In this document: one piece after another, positions 10,351-18,299 of the stretch
Layout of the letters: each line of letters opens with the position of its first letter
How positions within the stretch are numbered: the first letter of the stretch is position 1
DNA from: JAVBNC01 sp031551765
GTDB lineage: Bacteria > Desulfobacterota > Desulfovibrionia > Desulfovibrionales > Desulfovibrionaceae
Direction: 5' to 3'
Assembly: GCA_031551765.1 (NCBI GenBank)
Contig: JAVBNC010000158.1
Location: 1 to 58,257 of the forward strand
Length of the DNA stretch: 58,257 nucleotides
The notes under the pieces: model-generated
What the model saw: only the letters and a program-made list of their open reading frames with translations
What the model was told of the DNA's origin: nothing
Databases searched by the model: none
Position numbers and translations under genes: made by a program

Positions 10351-11445
10351 ATGAAAAAAATACAATGCTGCGGAAAAGAATGCACGTGGTCAGCCACGGA
10401 ATGTTATTGCGAAATGCTGAATAAACTTGGTGTTCCGCAAGACACTAAATGGCGGTCGCTTATACTTTTTTGCAGAGAGATAAGTGAGTTCAGGTGCCTT
10501 ACCGATGTGCAAAAAACCGATATACAAAGAGCACTCACCAGCGCTCTTGAGAAGAAAGATTTTTCAAAGCTGAATTTTGACAATGTTCTGCAAACTCAGC
10601 ATGGCATTACCGTCTCGCCGTTCAAGAAGAAAGTTGAAGAGCTTCTCCGCGAGGCGAACTCCATTGTAAAAGACTTTCACGGCCTGCTGGCCGAGCGCTA
10701 TATCAATATCACTGAACTGGAAGACACGGTCATTTCCACCGTGGAAAGTGATCTTGATGAAAAAGAAATGATCGTCTGCCTGCGCAGCGCCTTTGATTCC
10801 GTGAAGGTCATGCTGGAAAACGACATGCGTTCCTTGGAAAAGATGGCTCATAAAGACGGGGTCACGGGCATATCCAACCGCCGGGCCTTTGATATGTTCA
10901 TTAACGATGCCATGGACCGCTGGCAGAAAGACGGCACGCTTGTCGGCCTTGCCATGTTCGACATTGATTTTTTCAAGCGCTTCAACGATGCGCACGGCCA
11001 TCGTATCGGCGACCAGGCCCTGCGGGTGGTGGCCAAGCAGATAGCCCATCATGCCCAGAACTTTGTCGCCGCGGACTGCCAGGTTATGGCGGCCCGTTAC
11101 GGCGGCGAAGAATTCGCCCTGGTGGTTTCCGGCGCCAAAGCCGCCGACCTGCCGCAACTGGCGGAAGCCTGCCGCATCGCTGTCCGCAATTTCAATTTCC
11201 TGATTCGCGATGCCAACGGGAACGTGGTGGAAAACGGCCTGCACATCACGGTCAGCGCCGGGGTCGCTCTGTCCTGGAAAGACTGGCACGGGCCGCTGGT
11301 GGACAACCTCATCGACAGCGCGGACAAGGCCTTGTATTTCGCCAAGGCTTCCGGCAGGGACAAGACCGTCATTTTTGCTCCGGACGAGGAGCAACGCTAC
11401 AAGCTGGTGCCGCCTCTTCCGGCCGCCAAGCCCGTCAAAGCGTAG
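10351..11445 (+). CDS. Diguanylate cyclase (GGDEF) with cysteine-rich N-terminus
   Basis: 364 residues, no membrane span. The C-terminal about 170 residues are a GGDEF domain: GISNRRAFD, the metal-binding FDIDFFKRFND, and the active-site YGGEEF. The sequence 5-8 residues before GGEEF is not RxxD, so the product-inhibition I-site appears to be missing. The middle region is helical. The first 20 residues contain five cysteines (6, 7, 11, 18, 20), suggesting a bound metal, cluster or redox switch. The likely reaction is 2 GTP to cyclic di-GMP. ATG 10351 is used; a TTG at 10318 in frame is less likely. It has its own intergenic region and a terminator shared with rho. Confidence 0.88.
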   Translation: MKKIQCCGKECTWSATECYCEMLNKLGVPQDTKWRSLILFCREISEFRCLTDVQKTDIQRALTSALEKKDFSKLNFDNVLQTQHGITVSPFKKKVEELLREANSIVKDFHGLLAERYINITELEDTVISTVESDLDEKEMIVCLRSAFDSVKVMLENDMRSLEKMAHKDGVTGISNRRAFDMFINDAMDRWQKDGTLVGLAMFDIDFFKRFNDAHGHRIGDQALRVVAKQIAHHAQNFVAADCQVMAARYGGEEFALVVSGAKAADLPQLAEACRIAVRNFNFLIRDANGNVVENGLHITVSAGVALSWKDWHGPLVDNLIDSADKALYFAKASGRDKTVIFAPDEEQRYKLVPPLPAAKPVKA

Positions 11446-11459
11446 CGGCTTTTCGCGCA

Positions 11460-11505
11460 AACGCAGAAAGCCCGCTTCTGGTTATGAAGGCGGGCTTTCT
11501 GCGTT
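11460..11505. terminator. Bidirectional terminator between the GGDEF gene and rho
   Basis: AACGCAGAAAGCCCGC at 11460-11475 pairs perfectly with GCGGGCTTTCTGCGTT at 11490-11505 around a 14-base loop. It lies between two convergent genes and can serve both, although the T-run is poor. Confidence 0.75.
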
Positions 11506-11533
11506 ATGGGATCGTGCCCCGGAGGGACGGGTG

Positions 11534-12829
11534 TTATTTGTTCATGACGTTGATGAACTCGCCGTTGCTCTTCGTGCCGCGCATCTTGTCCAGCAGGAAC
11601 TCCATGCTGTCGATGGGGGTCATGGGCGCGAGGATCTTGCGCAGAATCCAGACGCGGTTGAGCACTTCTTCCGAAAGCAGCAGCTCTTCCTTGCGCGTGC
11701 CGGTGCGGTTGATGTCTATGGCCGGGAACACGCGCTTTTCCGACAGGTGGCGGTCCAGATAAATTTCCATGTTGCCGGTGCCCTTGAATTCTTCAAAAAT
11801 GACTTCGTCCATGCGGGAACCGGTGTCTATGAGCGCTGTCGCCAGAATGGTCAAGCTGCCGCCTTCCTCGATATTGCGCGCCGCGCCGAAAAAGCGCTTG
11901 GGCCGCTGCAGGGCGTTGGCGTCCAGGCCGCCGGAAAGCACCCGGCCGGAAGAGGGCGTCACCGCGTTGTACGCGCGGCCCAGGCGGGTGATGGAGTCGA
12001 GCAGAATCACCACGTCCCGCTTGCGTTCCACCAGGCGTTTGGCCTTTTCCAGCACCATCTCGCAGACCTGCACGTGGCGGGTGGGCGGCTCGTCAAAGGT
12101 GGAAGAGACCACCTCGGCGTTTTTCACCGTGCGCTCCATGTCCGTCACTTCCTCCGGCCGCTCGTCGATGAGCAGGACGATGAGGTAGACGTCCGGGTTA
12201 TTGGCGTTGATGGAGTTGGCGATGTTCTGGAGCAGAATGGTCTTGCCGGTGCGGGGCGGGGCCACAATGACGCCGCGCTGCCCGCAGCCGATGGGGGACA
12301 TCAGGTCGATGACCCGACTGGAGTAGTTTTTCTCGCCGTTTTCCATGACCAGGCGGCGGTCGGGGTAAATGGGCGTGAGGTTGTCAAAAAGGACTAGGTT
12401 CTTGGCGTTTTCCGGGGGCTCAAAGCCTATTTCATTGACTTTGAGCAGGGCGAAATAGCGTTCCCCTTCTTTTGGGGGGCGTATCTGCCCGGAAACCACG
12501 TCGCCCTTGCGCAGGCAGAAACGTCGGATCTGCGAGGGGGAGACATAAATATCGTCCGGCCCCGGTGTATAGCTGCACAGAGGGGAACGCAGAAAGCCGA
12601 ACCCGTCCGGGAGTATTTCCAGCACCCCGTCGCCGTATATGGCGCCGTTTTGGGAAGCGCAGTTCTGCAGCAGGGCGAAAATAAGCTCCTGCTTGCGCAT
12701 GTTGCTGGCGTTTTCCACGTTGTAGGTTTCAGCAAGCTCCATAAGCTCAACCATGCTTTTGGTTTTGAGCTCAGAGAGGTTCATGCCGGCTTCCGGTTCA
12801 AGGACGGGGGGGGTTTTCTTTTTCCGCAT
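11534..12829 (-). CDS. rho: Transcription termination factor Rho
   Basis: 431 residues. The N-terminal Rho domain and RNA-binding cold-shock fold include GVLEILPDGFGFLRSP; the ATPase core has the P-loop APPRTGKT, Walker B VVILLDSITRLGRAYN and the R-loop/Q-loop region GGLDANALQRPKRFFGAARN. It forms the hexameric helicase that terminates transcripts. The start at 12829 gives MRKKKTPP; a second ATG at 12784 (MNLSELKTKS) is also possible and no strong ribosome site decides. It is preceded by an unusually long gap (about 420 bases) with secondary structure, which could hold an autoregulatory leader. Confidence 0.95.
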   Translation of the reverse strand: MRKKKTPPVLEPEAGMNLSELKTKSMVELMELAETYNVENASNMRKQELIFALLQNCASQNGAIYGDGVLEILPDGFGFLRSPLCSYTPGPDDIYVSPSQIRRFCLRKGDVVSGQIRPPKEGERYFALLKVNEIGFEPPENAKNLVLFDNLTPIYPDRRLVMENGEKNYSSRVIDLMSPIGCGQRGVIVAPPRTGKTILLQNIANSINANNPDVYLIVLLIDERPEEVTDMERTVKNAEVVSSTFDEPPTRHVQVCEMVLEKAKRLVERKRDVVILLDSITRLGRAYNAVTPSSGRVLSGGLDANALQRPKRFFGAARNIEEGGSLTILATALIDTGSRMDEVIFEEFKGTGNMEIYLDRHLSEKRVFPAIDINRTGTRKEELLLSEEVLNRVWILRKILAPMTPIDSMEFLLDKMRGTKSNGEFINVMNK

Positions 12830-13252
12830 AGCAATTGGTAAGGTGAAAGGGTCAGATAAAAAAAGTGGGGCTCAAAGGACATATGCAAGGAGCGCTCTGC
12901 TCCAAAAGCACGCATGTAAGGGGATAGGAAAGGGCAAAAAATGACAGGTGCATGTGTTGTGAGTAATATCGGGCCGGGGCGGCTCGCGCCGGGTGGCGCG
13001 CCGTCGGCAGGGTACATGGTTACAGTAATCCGTACGAGTATAAACCTATACGCGGGGCGAGGATAAAGCGCTTAGTCACGCGGTTTCGGAACACACGACA
13101 GACCGGCGATCTTCACGCCGGAAAGAAACCGCCTGGAAGCCGGGAAAACATGCAGTCTGTACGGAAGCGGAGTTCGAACAAAATGGACTTGTGTGCCGGA
13201 AGCACCTGAAGCTACGCGTTCCTATCGCAACTCCAGCGAGAACGCAAGAGGG
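12830..13252 (-). promoter_or_regulatory. Long structured leader/intergenic region upstream of rho
   Basis: About 420 bases without a convincing gene separate carD from rho. The only clear structure is the nested inverted repeat at 13080-13132. A TATACT-like sequence lies near 13039-13044 on the minus strand but has no good -35. rho genes are commonly autoregulated through their leaders, so a rho leader RNA is the simplest reading. Confidence 0.4.
13080..13132. repeat. Nested inverted repeat in the rho leader
   Basis: Outer stem GCGGTTTC (13080-13087) with GAAACCGC (13125-13132); inner stem CCGGCG (13103-13108) with CGCCGG (13116-13121) and a seven-base loop. Both stems are perfect, giving a two-level hairpin with an asymmetric internal loop. 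Confidence 0.55.
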
Positions 13253-13768
13253 TCAGGCTTCTTTTTCAGGCTTTATCAACACATCGGCAAAAAAACTTTC
13301 CACCTGGGTTTTGACGGATTCCGGCGTTTCGCCCAGAACACTGGCCAGCTCCACGGTAACCAGGCTCATGGCCTGCTCCATGAGCCGGCGCTCGCCAAAG
13401 GAAAGTTCCTTTTCCCCGCTGATGAGCAGCAGTTCCTTCAATACGCGGCACACATCGGCAATGTCGCCGCTTTTCAGCTTGTCGGAGTACTCGCGGTAAC
13501 GGCGGTTCCAGTTCTGGCCGATGTACCCGGTAAAAGAGGAACGGTCCTGAAGCGACTCCAGCACTTCACGGGCCTTTTCCGGGGAGCAGAGCGAACGCAG
13601 GCCCACGTTGGCCGCGTTCTTTACCGGCACCATCAGGGTGACGTTGTTGGCCAGAATGCGCACAATGTAAAATTCGACAACTAGCCCGCCCACTTCCTGG
13701 CGCTCGATGGACTCCACCCTTCCCACGCCCTGGGTAGGATAGACAACGAGTTGGTCGGGGGCAAACAC
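13253..13768 (-). CDS. CarD/CdnL-type RNA polymerase-binding regulator
   Basis: 171 residues. The N-terminal RNAP-interaction (Tudor-like) domain reads VVYPTQGVGRVESIERQEV, like the Mfd RID. The C-terminal helical domain includes NWNRRYREYSDKLKSGD, typical of CarD/CdnL proteins that bind the polymerase beta lobe and stabilise open promoter complexes. The start is GTG 13768: AGGAG at 13778-13782 is 9 bases upstream and the family-typical FAPDQLVVYP follows. Located between pth and rho on the minus strand, with a candidate promoter in front. Confidence 0.9.
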   Translation of the reverse strand: MFAPDQLVVYPTQGVGRVESIERQEVGGLVVEFYIVRILANNVTLMVPVKNAANVGLRSLCSPEKAREVLESLQDRSSFTGYIGQNWNRRYREYSDKLKSGDIADVCRVLKELLLISGEKELSFGERRLMEQAMSLVTVELASVLGETPESVKTQVESFFADVLIKPEKEA

Positions 13769-13815
13769 GAATACGCACTCCTAAATAGGGGGAAACATGA
13801 CGGCTGAATTTAAAA

Positions 13816-13844
13816 AATATAGCCGAAGTGCGCAGTTTCGTCCA
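13816..13844 (-). promoter_or_regulatory. Candidate promoter of carD
   Basis: On the minus strand TGGACG (13844-13839) and TATATT (13821-13816) with a 17-base spacer, directly behind the pth stop codon. Confidence 0.4.
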
Positions 13845-14498
13845 TCACAGTTTGCACGGGGGGATCTGGGGGGCGGGGCTCGGGTTGTCGGCCTGCGTCG
13901 GGGCAAAGCCGTTGATGCGCTGCCGCACCCGCTCCAGGTGGAGCCTGGGGGTTTGGCAGAACGCGGCGGCGGCCTCTTCGCAGACTTCGCGCACCAGGGA
14001 CGTTTCCTGCGCGCTGAAACGGCCGAGCACAAAAGAGGTAGCGTCATAGCCCTGGGGTTTGCCTATGCCCAGGCGCAGGCGGTGGAAATCCGGGGAGCCG
14101 GTGCGTTCCGCTATGGAGCGGATGCCGTTATGCCCGGCCGCGCCGCCGCCGAATTTCAGGCGCATGCGGCCAAGCGGCAGGTCCAGCTCGTCATGGGCCA
14201 CCCACAGCGCGTCCAGCGGAATGCGGTAATAGCCCAAAAGGTGCGCTACGGCGTCGCCGCTTTTGTTCATAAAGGTCTGGGGCTTGGCAAGAATCCACCA
14301 GGCGTCGGAGCTTGGCAGGCGGCATTTCCAGGCATCGTAACGGCCTTTGCCGCCGGAGAGAGGCTGCGCATCCCCGCCCGGGGCGTTTCGGCAGGCTCCC
14401 AGCACGGCGTCCAGCATGAGAAACCCGAAATTGTGGCGGGTATTCTCGTAATTGGGGCCGGGGTTGCCCAGCCCCACCAGCAGGCCGGTGATGCTCAT
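13845..14498 (-). CDS. pth: Peptidyl-tRNA hydrolase
   Basis: 217 residues. The start LLVGLGNPGPNYENTRHNFGF is the Pth signature with the catalytic histidine in TRHNFG, followed by KPQTFMNKSG and HDELDLPLGRMRLKFGGGAAGHNG with the catalytic aspartate. It releases peptides from dropped-off peptidyl-tRNAs. ATG 14498 is chosen because AGGAAAC lies about 10 bases upstream and the conserved MSITGLLVGLGNPG follows; a longer upstream reading runs through the terminator hairpin. It follows rplY, the usual bacterial pairing. Confidence 0.95.
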   Translation of the reverse strand: MSITGLLVGLGNPGPNYENTRHNFGFLMLDAVLGACRNAPGGDAQPLSGGKGRYDAWKCRLPSSDAWWILAKPQTFMNKSGDAVAHLLGYYRIPLDALWVAHDELDLPLGRMRLKFGGGAAGHNGIRSIAERTGSPDFHRLRLGIGKPQGYDATSFVLGRFSAQETSLVREVCEEAAAAFCQTPRLHLERVRQRINGFAPTQADNPSPAPQIPPCKL

Positions 14499-14533
14499 GA
14501 AAAGTGTTTCCTGTATGCGGGAGGGGAGAGCAA

Positions 14534-14558
14534 AACGGCCCCGGAAGCCGGGGCCGTT
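14534..14558 (-). terminator. Terminator/attenuator between rplY and pth
   Basis: Perfect 11-bp GC-rich stem AACGGCCCCGG / CCGGGGCCGTT with a three-base loop, followed on the minus strand by TTGC. The T-run is short, so it may only attenuate transcription into pth. Confidence 0.65.
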
Positions 14559-14580
14559 CAAAAACACGGGTGCGGGGTGC

Positions 14581-15183
14581 TTAAGCCTGGGCTTCCGCGC
14601 CTTCTTCAGCTTCTTCCGCTTCCGGCGAGGTCACGCTGACCACGGTGGGGTTGCCCGCCACGGCCGCGCTTACACCTTCGGGCAGCTTCAGGTCTTCAAC
14701 GCGCAGGCTCTGGCCAAGCTCCAACTCCGTCACGTCCACCACGATTTTGCTGGGCAGGGACAGAGGTTTGCAGAGCACGTCCAGGTGTTCGAAGAAGTTC
14801 TCCAGCACGCCGCCGATCTTGGTGCCGTTGGCGGTGCCCACGAATTCCAGCGGTACGCGGACCTTGAGCTCCTTTTCCAGGTCCACGCCGAAAAAGTCCA
14901 CGTGCATGAAGCGGTTTTTGGTGGGGTAAAAGTCGATATCCCACAGCAGTACCGGGTGCGCGCTCTTGCTGGAACCGTCTTCCACTTCCACGTTGAACAC
15001 CGACGTGCGGCCCAGAGTGGTAAAGATTTTCAGCAACGGGGCTTCGGCCACCTGCACGGGCACGTTTTCGCCGCCGGCGGTGTAGAGCACGGCGGGAATG
15101 ATGCCCGCAGCGCGCAGACGGCGGTTGGAGCCTTTGCCGGTGGAAACGCGTTTCTGAACGGTAAGGGTGACGAATGAACTCAT
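14581..15183 (-). CDS. rplY: 50S ribosomal protein L25/general stress protein Ctc
   Basis: 200 residues, the long CTC form: an N-terminal L25 domain that binds 5S rRNA (RVSTGKGSNRRLRAAGIIPAVLY near the start) plus the C-terminal TL5 domain (VPLEFVGTANGTKIGGVLE) and an acidic tail ending in EEAEEGAEAQA. A strong AGGAG-type site lies 8 bases upstream of ATG 15183. It sits between prs and pth, a gene order conserved in many bacteria. Confidence 0.93.
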   Translation of the reverse strand: MSSFVTLTVQKRVSTGKGSNRRLRAAGIIPAVLYTAGGENVPVQVAEAPLLKIFTTLGRTSVFNVEVEDGSSKSAHPVLLWDIDFYPTKNRFMHVDFFGVDLEKELKVRVPLEFVGTANGTKIGGVLENFFEHLDVLCKPLSLPSKIVVDVTELELGQSLRVEDLKLPEGVSAAVAGNPTVVSVTSPEAEEAEEGAEAQA

Positions 15184-15244
15184 GGGAAAACTCCTTTGCG
15201 ATCCTCAGCCATGACTTGCGCCGTTGCTGACGGAGTGCGCCCTT

Positions 15245-16183
15245 TTATACAAAGAGCACACTGACGGAGGATTCTGTGTGGATGTTATTGATAGCCTTGG
15301 CAAAAAGCCCGGCAATGGAAAGCACTTTGATTTTGGGGCAGGCCGCCAGCTTGTCGCCCAGCGGGATGGTGTCCGAAACCAGCACCTGCGAGAAGGGGGA
15401 ATTGTTGAGCCGCTCAATGGCCGGGCCGGAAAGCACGGCGTGCGTGGAGCAGGCCATCACTTCCTTGGCGCCGTTGGTGAGCAGCACTTCGCCCGCGGCC
15501 ACCATGGTGCCGGCGGTATCGATCATGTCGTCCAGCACAATGGCCACTTTGTCCTTCACATCACCGATAACATGCATGGCGGAAGCCTGATTGGGCTTGT
15601 CGCGGCGCTTGTCGATGATGGCCAGACTGGCGTTGAGGCGTTTGGCGTAAGCCCGGGCCCGTTCCACGCCGCCCGCGTCCGGGGAGACGATGACCACGTC
15701 GCCGGGAATCTGGCTGAGGTGGTCCAGAAACACCGGGGCCGCGTAGAGGTTGTCCACGGGACAGTTGAAAAAGCCCTGGATCTGCCCGGCGTGCAGGTCC
15801 ACGGTGACCATGCGGTGCATGCCCGCCACAGCGAGGAAGTCCGCCACCAGCTTGGCGCTGATGGGCGCCCTGGGGCTGACCTTTCTGTCCTGGCGGGCAT
15901 AGCCGTAGTAGGGCACCACCGCCGTAACCCGGCTGGCGCTGGCGCGCTTCAGGGCGTCCAGCAGCAGGCAGAGCTGCATGATATGAAAATTGACCGGGGC
16001 GCACAGGGACTGGATGACGAACACATCCGCGCCGCGCACGTTGTCGCCCACTTCAATGCGGATTTCGCCGTCGCTGAAGGTATCGCAGAGCGTGGGGGTG
16101 GGGCGGCAGCCCAAGTGGTCGCAAATGGCTTTACACAGCGCGGGATTGGAAGTGCCCGTCAGGATCTTGAGATCGCGGTACAT
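15245..16183 (-). CDS. prs: Ribose-phosphate pyrophosphokinase
   Basis: 312 residues of PRPP synthetase: FSDGEIRIEVGDNVRG, the flexible loop VVPYYGYARQDRK, the histidine-containing VTVDLHAGQIQGFF, and the PRPP-binding VAIVLDDMIDTAGTM. It makes PRPP from ribose 5-phosphate and ATP for purine, pyrimidine, histidine and tryptophan synthesis. It follows ispE and the embedded tRNA-Gln and precedes rplY on the same strand, the classical ispE-prs-rplY-pth order. Confidence 0.96.
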   Translation of the reverse strand: MYRDLKILTGTSNPALCKAICDHLGCRPTPTLCDTFSDGEIRIEVGDNVRGADVFVIQSLCAPVNFHIMQLCLLLDALKRASASRVTAVVPYYGYARQDRKVSPRAPISAKLVADFLAVAGMHRMVTVDLHAGQIQGFFNCPVDNLYAAPVFLDHLSQIPGDVVIVSPDAGGVERARAYAKRLNASLAIIDKRRDKPNQASAMHVIGDVKDKVAIVLDDMIDTAGTMVAAGEVLLTNGAKEVMACSTHAVLSGPAIERLNNSPFSQVLVSDTIPLGDKLAACPKIKVLSIAGLFAKAINNIHTESSVSVLFV

Positions 16184-16236
16184 GGAACAGTCCGGAGGGG
16201 GTTACGGTGGAAGGATGACTACAGCAGCAAATAAAG

Positions 16237-16312
16237 TGGCTGGGGCGGAAGGACTCGAACCCTCGGATGACGGGACCAAAACCCGTTGCCTTACCAACTT
16301 GGCGACACCCCA
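16237..16312 (-). tRNA. tRNA-Gln (anticodon TTG)
   Basis: 76 bases including an encoded CCA. On the minus strand the acceptor TGGGGTG pairs with CGCCCCA, then discriminator G. The anticodon stem ACGGG/CCCGT holds a TTTTGGT loop, so the anticodon is TTG (Gln). The T arm carries GGTTCGAGTCC. It starts six bases behind the ispE stop and ends about 50 bases before prs, so it is embedded in the ispE-prs transcript and must be processed out. Confidence 0.96.
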
Positions 16313-16318
16313 GCATGG

Positions 16319-17194
16319 TCACAAAACCTGGCAAAAAACCCTGCCAGCACCGGCCAGAAGCCCGGCCGCAGCTTGCGCGCGTTCCGGCTTGCTGAACAGG
16401 CCAAATACGCTGGAACCGCTTCCGCTCATCAGGGCGGCGTCGGCTCCCAGGGTCAGGAAGCGTTCTTTCAACCGTTCCAATTCCGGGTACGCCCGGAATA
16501 TAACACGTTCAAAGTCGTTTTCCAACCAGAATCCGTGAACGAGTGGCTTTCTATCCTCCCAGCCCGCGAATGTCAAGGTATTGGTAAAAAAATTATGTTC
16601 TTCCCTGCGGTCCCACTCTCCGAACGCCCAGGCGGTGCTGACGTGCACGGGCGGGCAGACCAGCACCAGCCCGAAACCCGGCAGGGGGTGGGGTACGGGC
16701 GTAAGCGCTTCCCCTATGCCCGTGGCCAGGGCGGGCACGGCTTGCAGGAAAAAGGGCACGTCCGCGCCCACGCGGGCGGCCAGGGCCATCATCTTATCCT
16801 GGGACAGAGCAGGGCGTTTTTCCGCCAGGGCGCGTTCATTAAGATAGCGCAGCAGGCAGGCCGCGTCCGCGCTGCCGCCCCCCAGGCCCGCGCCGTGAGG
16901 AACACCCTTTTCCAGATGGACGCGGAGGCCGGGGGCAAAGCCCGTGGCTTGGGCGTACAGGCGGTAAGCCTTGGCCACGGTGTTCCCCTGCGGATCCAGG
17001 TCCGGCAGCGAACAGGTGAGCGATAGCCCTTCGGCACCGGGAAGCTCCATGACGCGCAATTCGTCATGCGGCTCGGCCAGGGGCAGGAACAAGGTCTTCA
17101 GGGTGTGGTAGCCGTCCGGCCGCGTGCCGGTAAGGCGCAGGAACAGGTTGATCTTGCACCCGCTGCGTAGCGTGCGCGTCACGGGGCCGCTCAT
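16319..17194 (-). CDS. ispE: 4-diphosphocytidyl-2-C-methyl-D-erythritol kinase IspE
   Basis: 291 residues of the GHMP kinase family: SGCKINLFLRLTGTRPDGYH at the start, the ATP-binding GAGLGGGSADAA near 101-112, and the C-terminal LMSGSGSSVFGLF. It phosphorylates CDP-methylerythritol in the MEP isoprenoid pathway. I use ATG 17194, which overlaps the hslV stop in ATGA (17191-17194) and places the conserved RSGCKINLFL start correctly. It lies between hslV and tRNA-Gln. Confidence 0.93.
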   Translation of the reverse strand: MSGPVTRTLRSGCKINLFLRLTGTRPDGYHTLKTLFLPLAEPHDELRVMELPGAEGLSLTCSLPDLDPQGNTVAKAYRLYAQATGFAPGLRVHLEKGVPHGAGLGGGSADAACLLRYLNERALAEKRPALSQDKMMALAARVGADVPFFLQAVPALATGIGEALTPVPHPLPGFGLVLVCPPVHVSTAWAFGEWDRREEHNFFTNTLTFAGWEDRKPLVHGFWLENDFERVIFRAYPELERLKERFLTLGADAALMSGSGSSVFGLFSKPERAQAAAGLLAGAGRVFCQVL

Positions 17195-17742
17195 GCCCCG
17201 GCCTTGTCCGGCAGGGCTTCCAGGGTCAGGAAGCTGTTGGTGTACACGCACAGTTCCGCGGCAATGCCCATGGCTTCGCGAACGATTTTTTCCGCGTCCA
17301 GTTCCGTGTTCCGGGCCAGGGCCCGGGCGGCGGACAGGGCAAAGGGCCCGCCGCTGCCTATGGCGGCCAGGCCGTCGTCCGGCTCTATCACGTCGCCGTT
17401 GCCGGAGAGGATGAGAATGGTGGACGCGTCCGCCACCAGGAGCATGGCTTCCAGGCGGCGCAGGTACTTGTCTTTGCGCCAGTCCTTGGCCATTTCCACG
17501 GCGGCCCGGGTGAGGTTGCCGCCGTGCTCTTCCAGTTTGGCCTCAAAGCGCTCGAACAGGGTGAAGGCGTCGGCCGTGGACCCGGCGAAACCCGCCAGCA
17601 CCTTGCCGGAATACAGGCGCCGCACTTTGCGCGCGGAATGTTTCATGACCACGGCCTGGCCCATGGTCACCTGGCCGTCCCCGCCCATGGCCACCCCGTT
17701 GGCGTCACGCACGGCCAGAATGGTTGTGCCGCGTAATTCCAT
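17191..17742 (-). CDS. hslV: ATP-dependent protease peptidase subunit HslV
   Basis: 183 residues of the proteasome-like beta family. It starts MELRG-TTILAVRD, so maturation would remove five residues and expose Thr6 as the nucleophile, followed by MGGDGQVTMGQ and the SGKVLAGFAGSTADA segment. It works with the HslU ATPase ring; no hslU is adjacent. An AAGGAG site lies 6-7 bases before the ATG. Its stop overlaps the ispE start, so they share a transcript. Confidence 0.93.
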   Translation of the reverse strand: MELRGTTILAVRDANGVAMGGDGQVTMGQAVVMKHSARKVRRLYSGKVLAGFAGSTADAFTLFERFEAKLEEHGGNLTRAAVEMAKDWRKDKYLRRLEAMLLVADASTILILSGNGDVIEPDDGLAAIGSGGPFALSAARALARNTELDAEKIVREAMGIAAELCVYTNSFLTLEALPDKAGA

Positions 17743-17805
17743 ACACCTATCTCCTTGTGACGCGCGGAATCACCCGCATGCGGGCTGTCCCGGCGGACAT
17801 CATCT

Positions 17806-17940
17806 TTATAGTTGTTGCAGGCGGTATACGCCCATGCCGACATCCATCTGCCCGTTGGCCTGCACCTGGCAGCCAGCGAACAGAACGGCGAAAGCAAGGC
17901 AGAAAAGGGCGCGCGCGGCCATGGCCGGAAGTTTTTTCAT
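17806..17940 (-). CDS. Small lipoprotein, 44 residues, unknown function
   Basis: ATG 17940 to TAA 17806. It starts MKKLPAMAARA, has a hydrophobic stretch ALFCLAFAVLFAGC with a lipobox-like LFAGC (Cys24), and a short mature part QVQANGQMDVGMGVYRLQQL. Its start overlaps the stop of the upstream membrane-protein gene by four bases (ATGA), which argues strongly for translation. The mature part is only about 21 residues, with two short glycine-containing steps (GQMDVGMG) like a fragment of an outer-membrane strand. I do not recognise a family. It lies 63 bases upstream of hslV in the same direction. Confidence 0.65.
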   Translation of the reverse strand: MKKLPAMAARALFCLAFAVLFAGCQVQANGQMDVGMGVYRLQQL

Positions 17941-18299
17941 GACTCCGCCTCCAGAAGCTTCTGGCGTTCTTTGGCCTTATGCTCCCAGCGTAGCGCAGAC
18001 AGGGCCGCGCAAAAAAAGATAAAACCGAAAAACAGCCGCAGACTAAAATACGTCACATCCAGCGCGGCGACAAGGGTCGTGGCCGCAAGGCTTGCCGAGT
18101 ACACGGCCCACACCCGCTGTTTGGGCAGCAGGCGGCGCAGCAGTCCGTGGACGCGGCGGCTTTTTTCCGCTTTGGGCAGCCCCGCCGTTTGCCGGATAGC
18201 CTTGCGCCGGACGTGCCAGAACATGGCCCCGTGCGCGGCCAAAGCCGGGATGGGCGTGGAAAGAAGCAGACGCAGGCCGTGAAAAAATTGTTCGGACAT
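17937..18299 (-). CDS. Small membrane protein of unknown function
   Basis: 120 residues. A basic first half (HVRRKAIRQTAGLPKAEKSRR) is followed by two adjacent hydrophobic segments (about 64-82 and 86-104) and a charged tail HKAKERQKLLEAES, so it is probably a two-span inner-membrane hairpin with both ends in the cytoplasm. I do not recognise the family. It is the first gene of the minus-strand block and overlaps the small lipoprotein gene by ATGA, so the two may form an envelope pair. Confidence 0.7.
   Translation of the reverse strand: MSEQFFHGLRLLLSTPIPALAAHGAMFWHVRRKAIRQTAGLPKAEKSRRVHGLLRRLLPKQRVWAVYSASLAATTLVAALDVTYFSLRLFFGFIFFCAALSALRWEHKAKERQKLLEAES

Noticed and set aside
13141..13260. 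Possible tRNA or tmRNA because of a GTTCGAAC-like T-arm sequence
   Set aside because: I could not fold an acceptor stem, D arm and anticodon arm around it on either strand, and the tmRNA 5'/3' hallmarks are absent.
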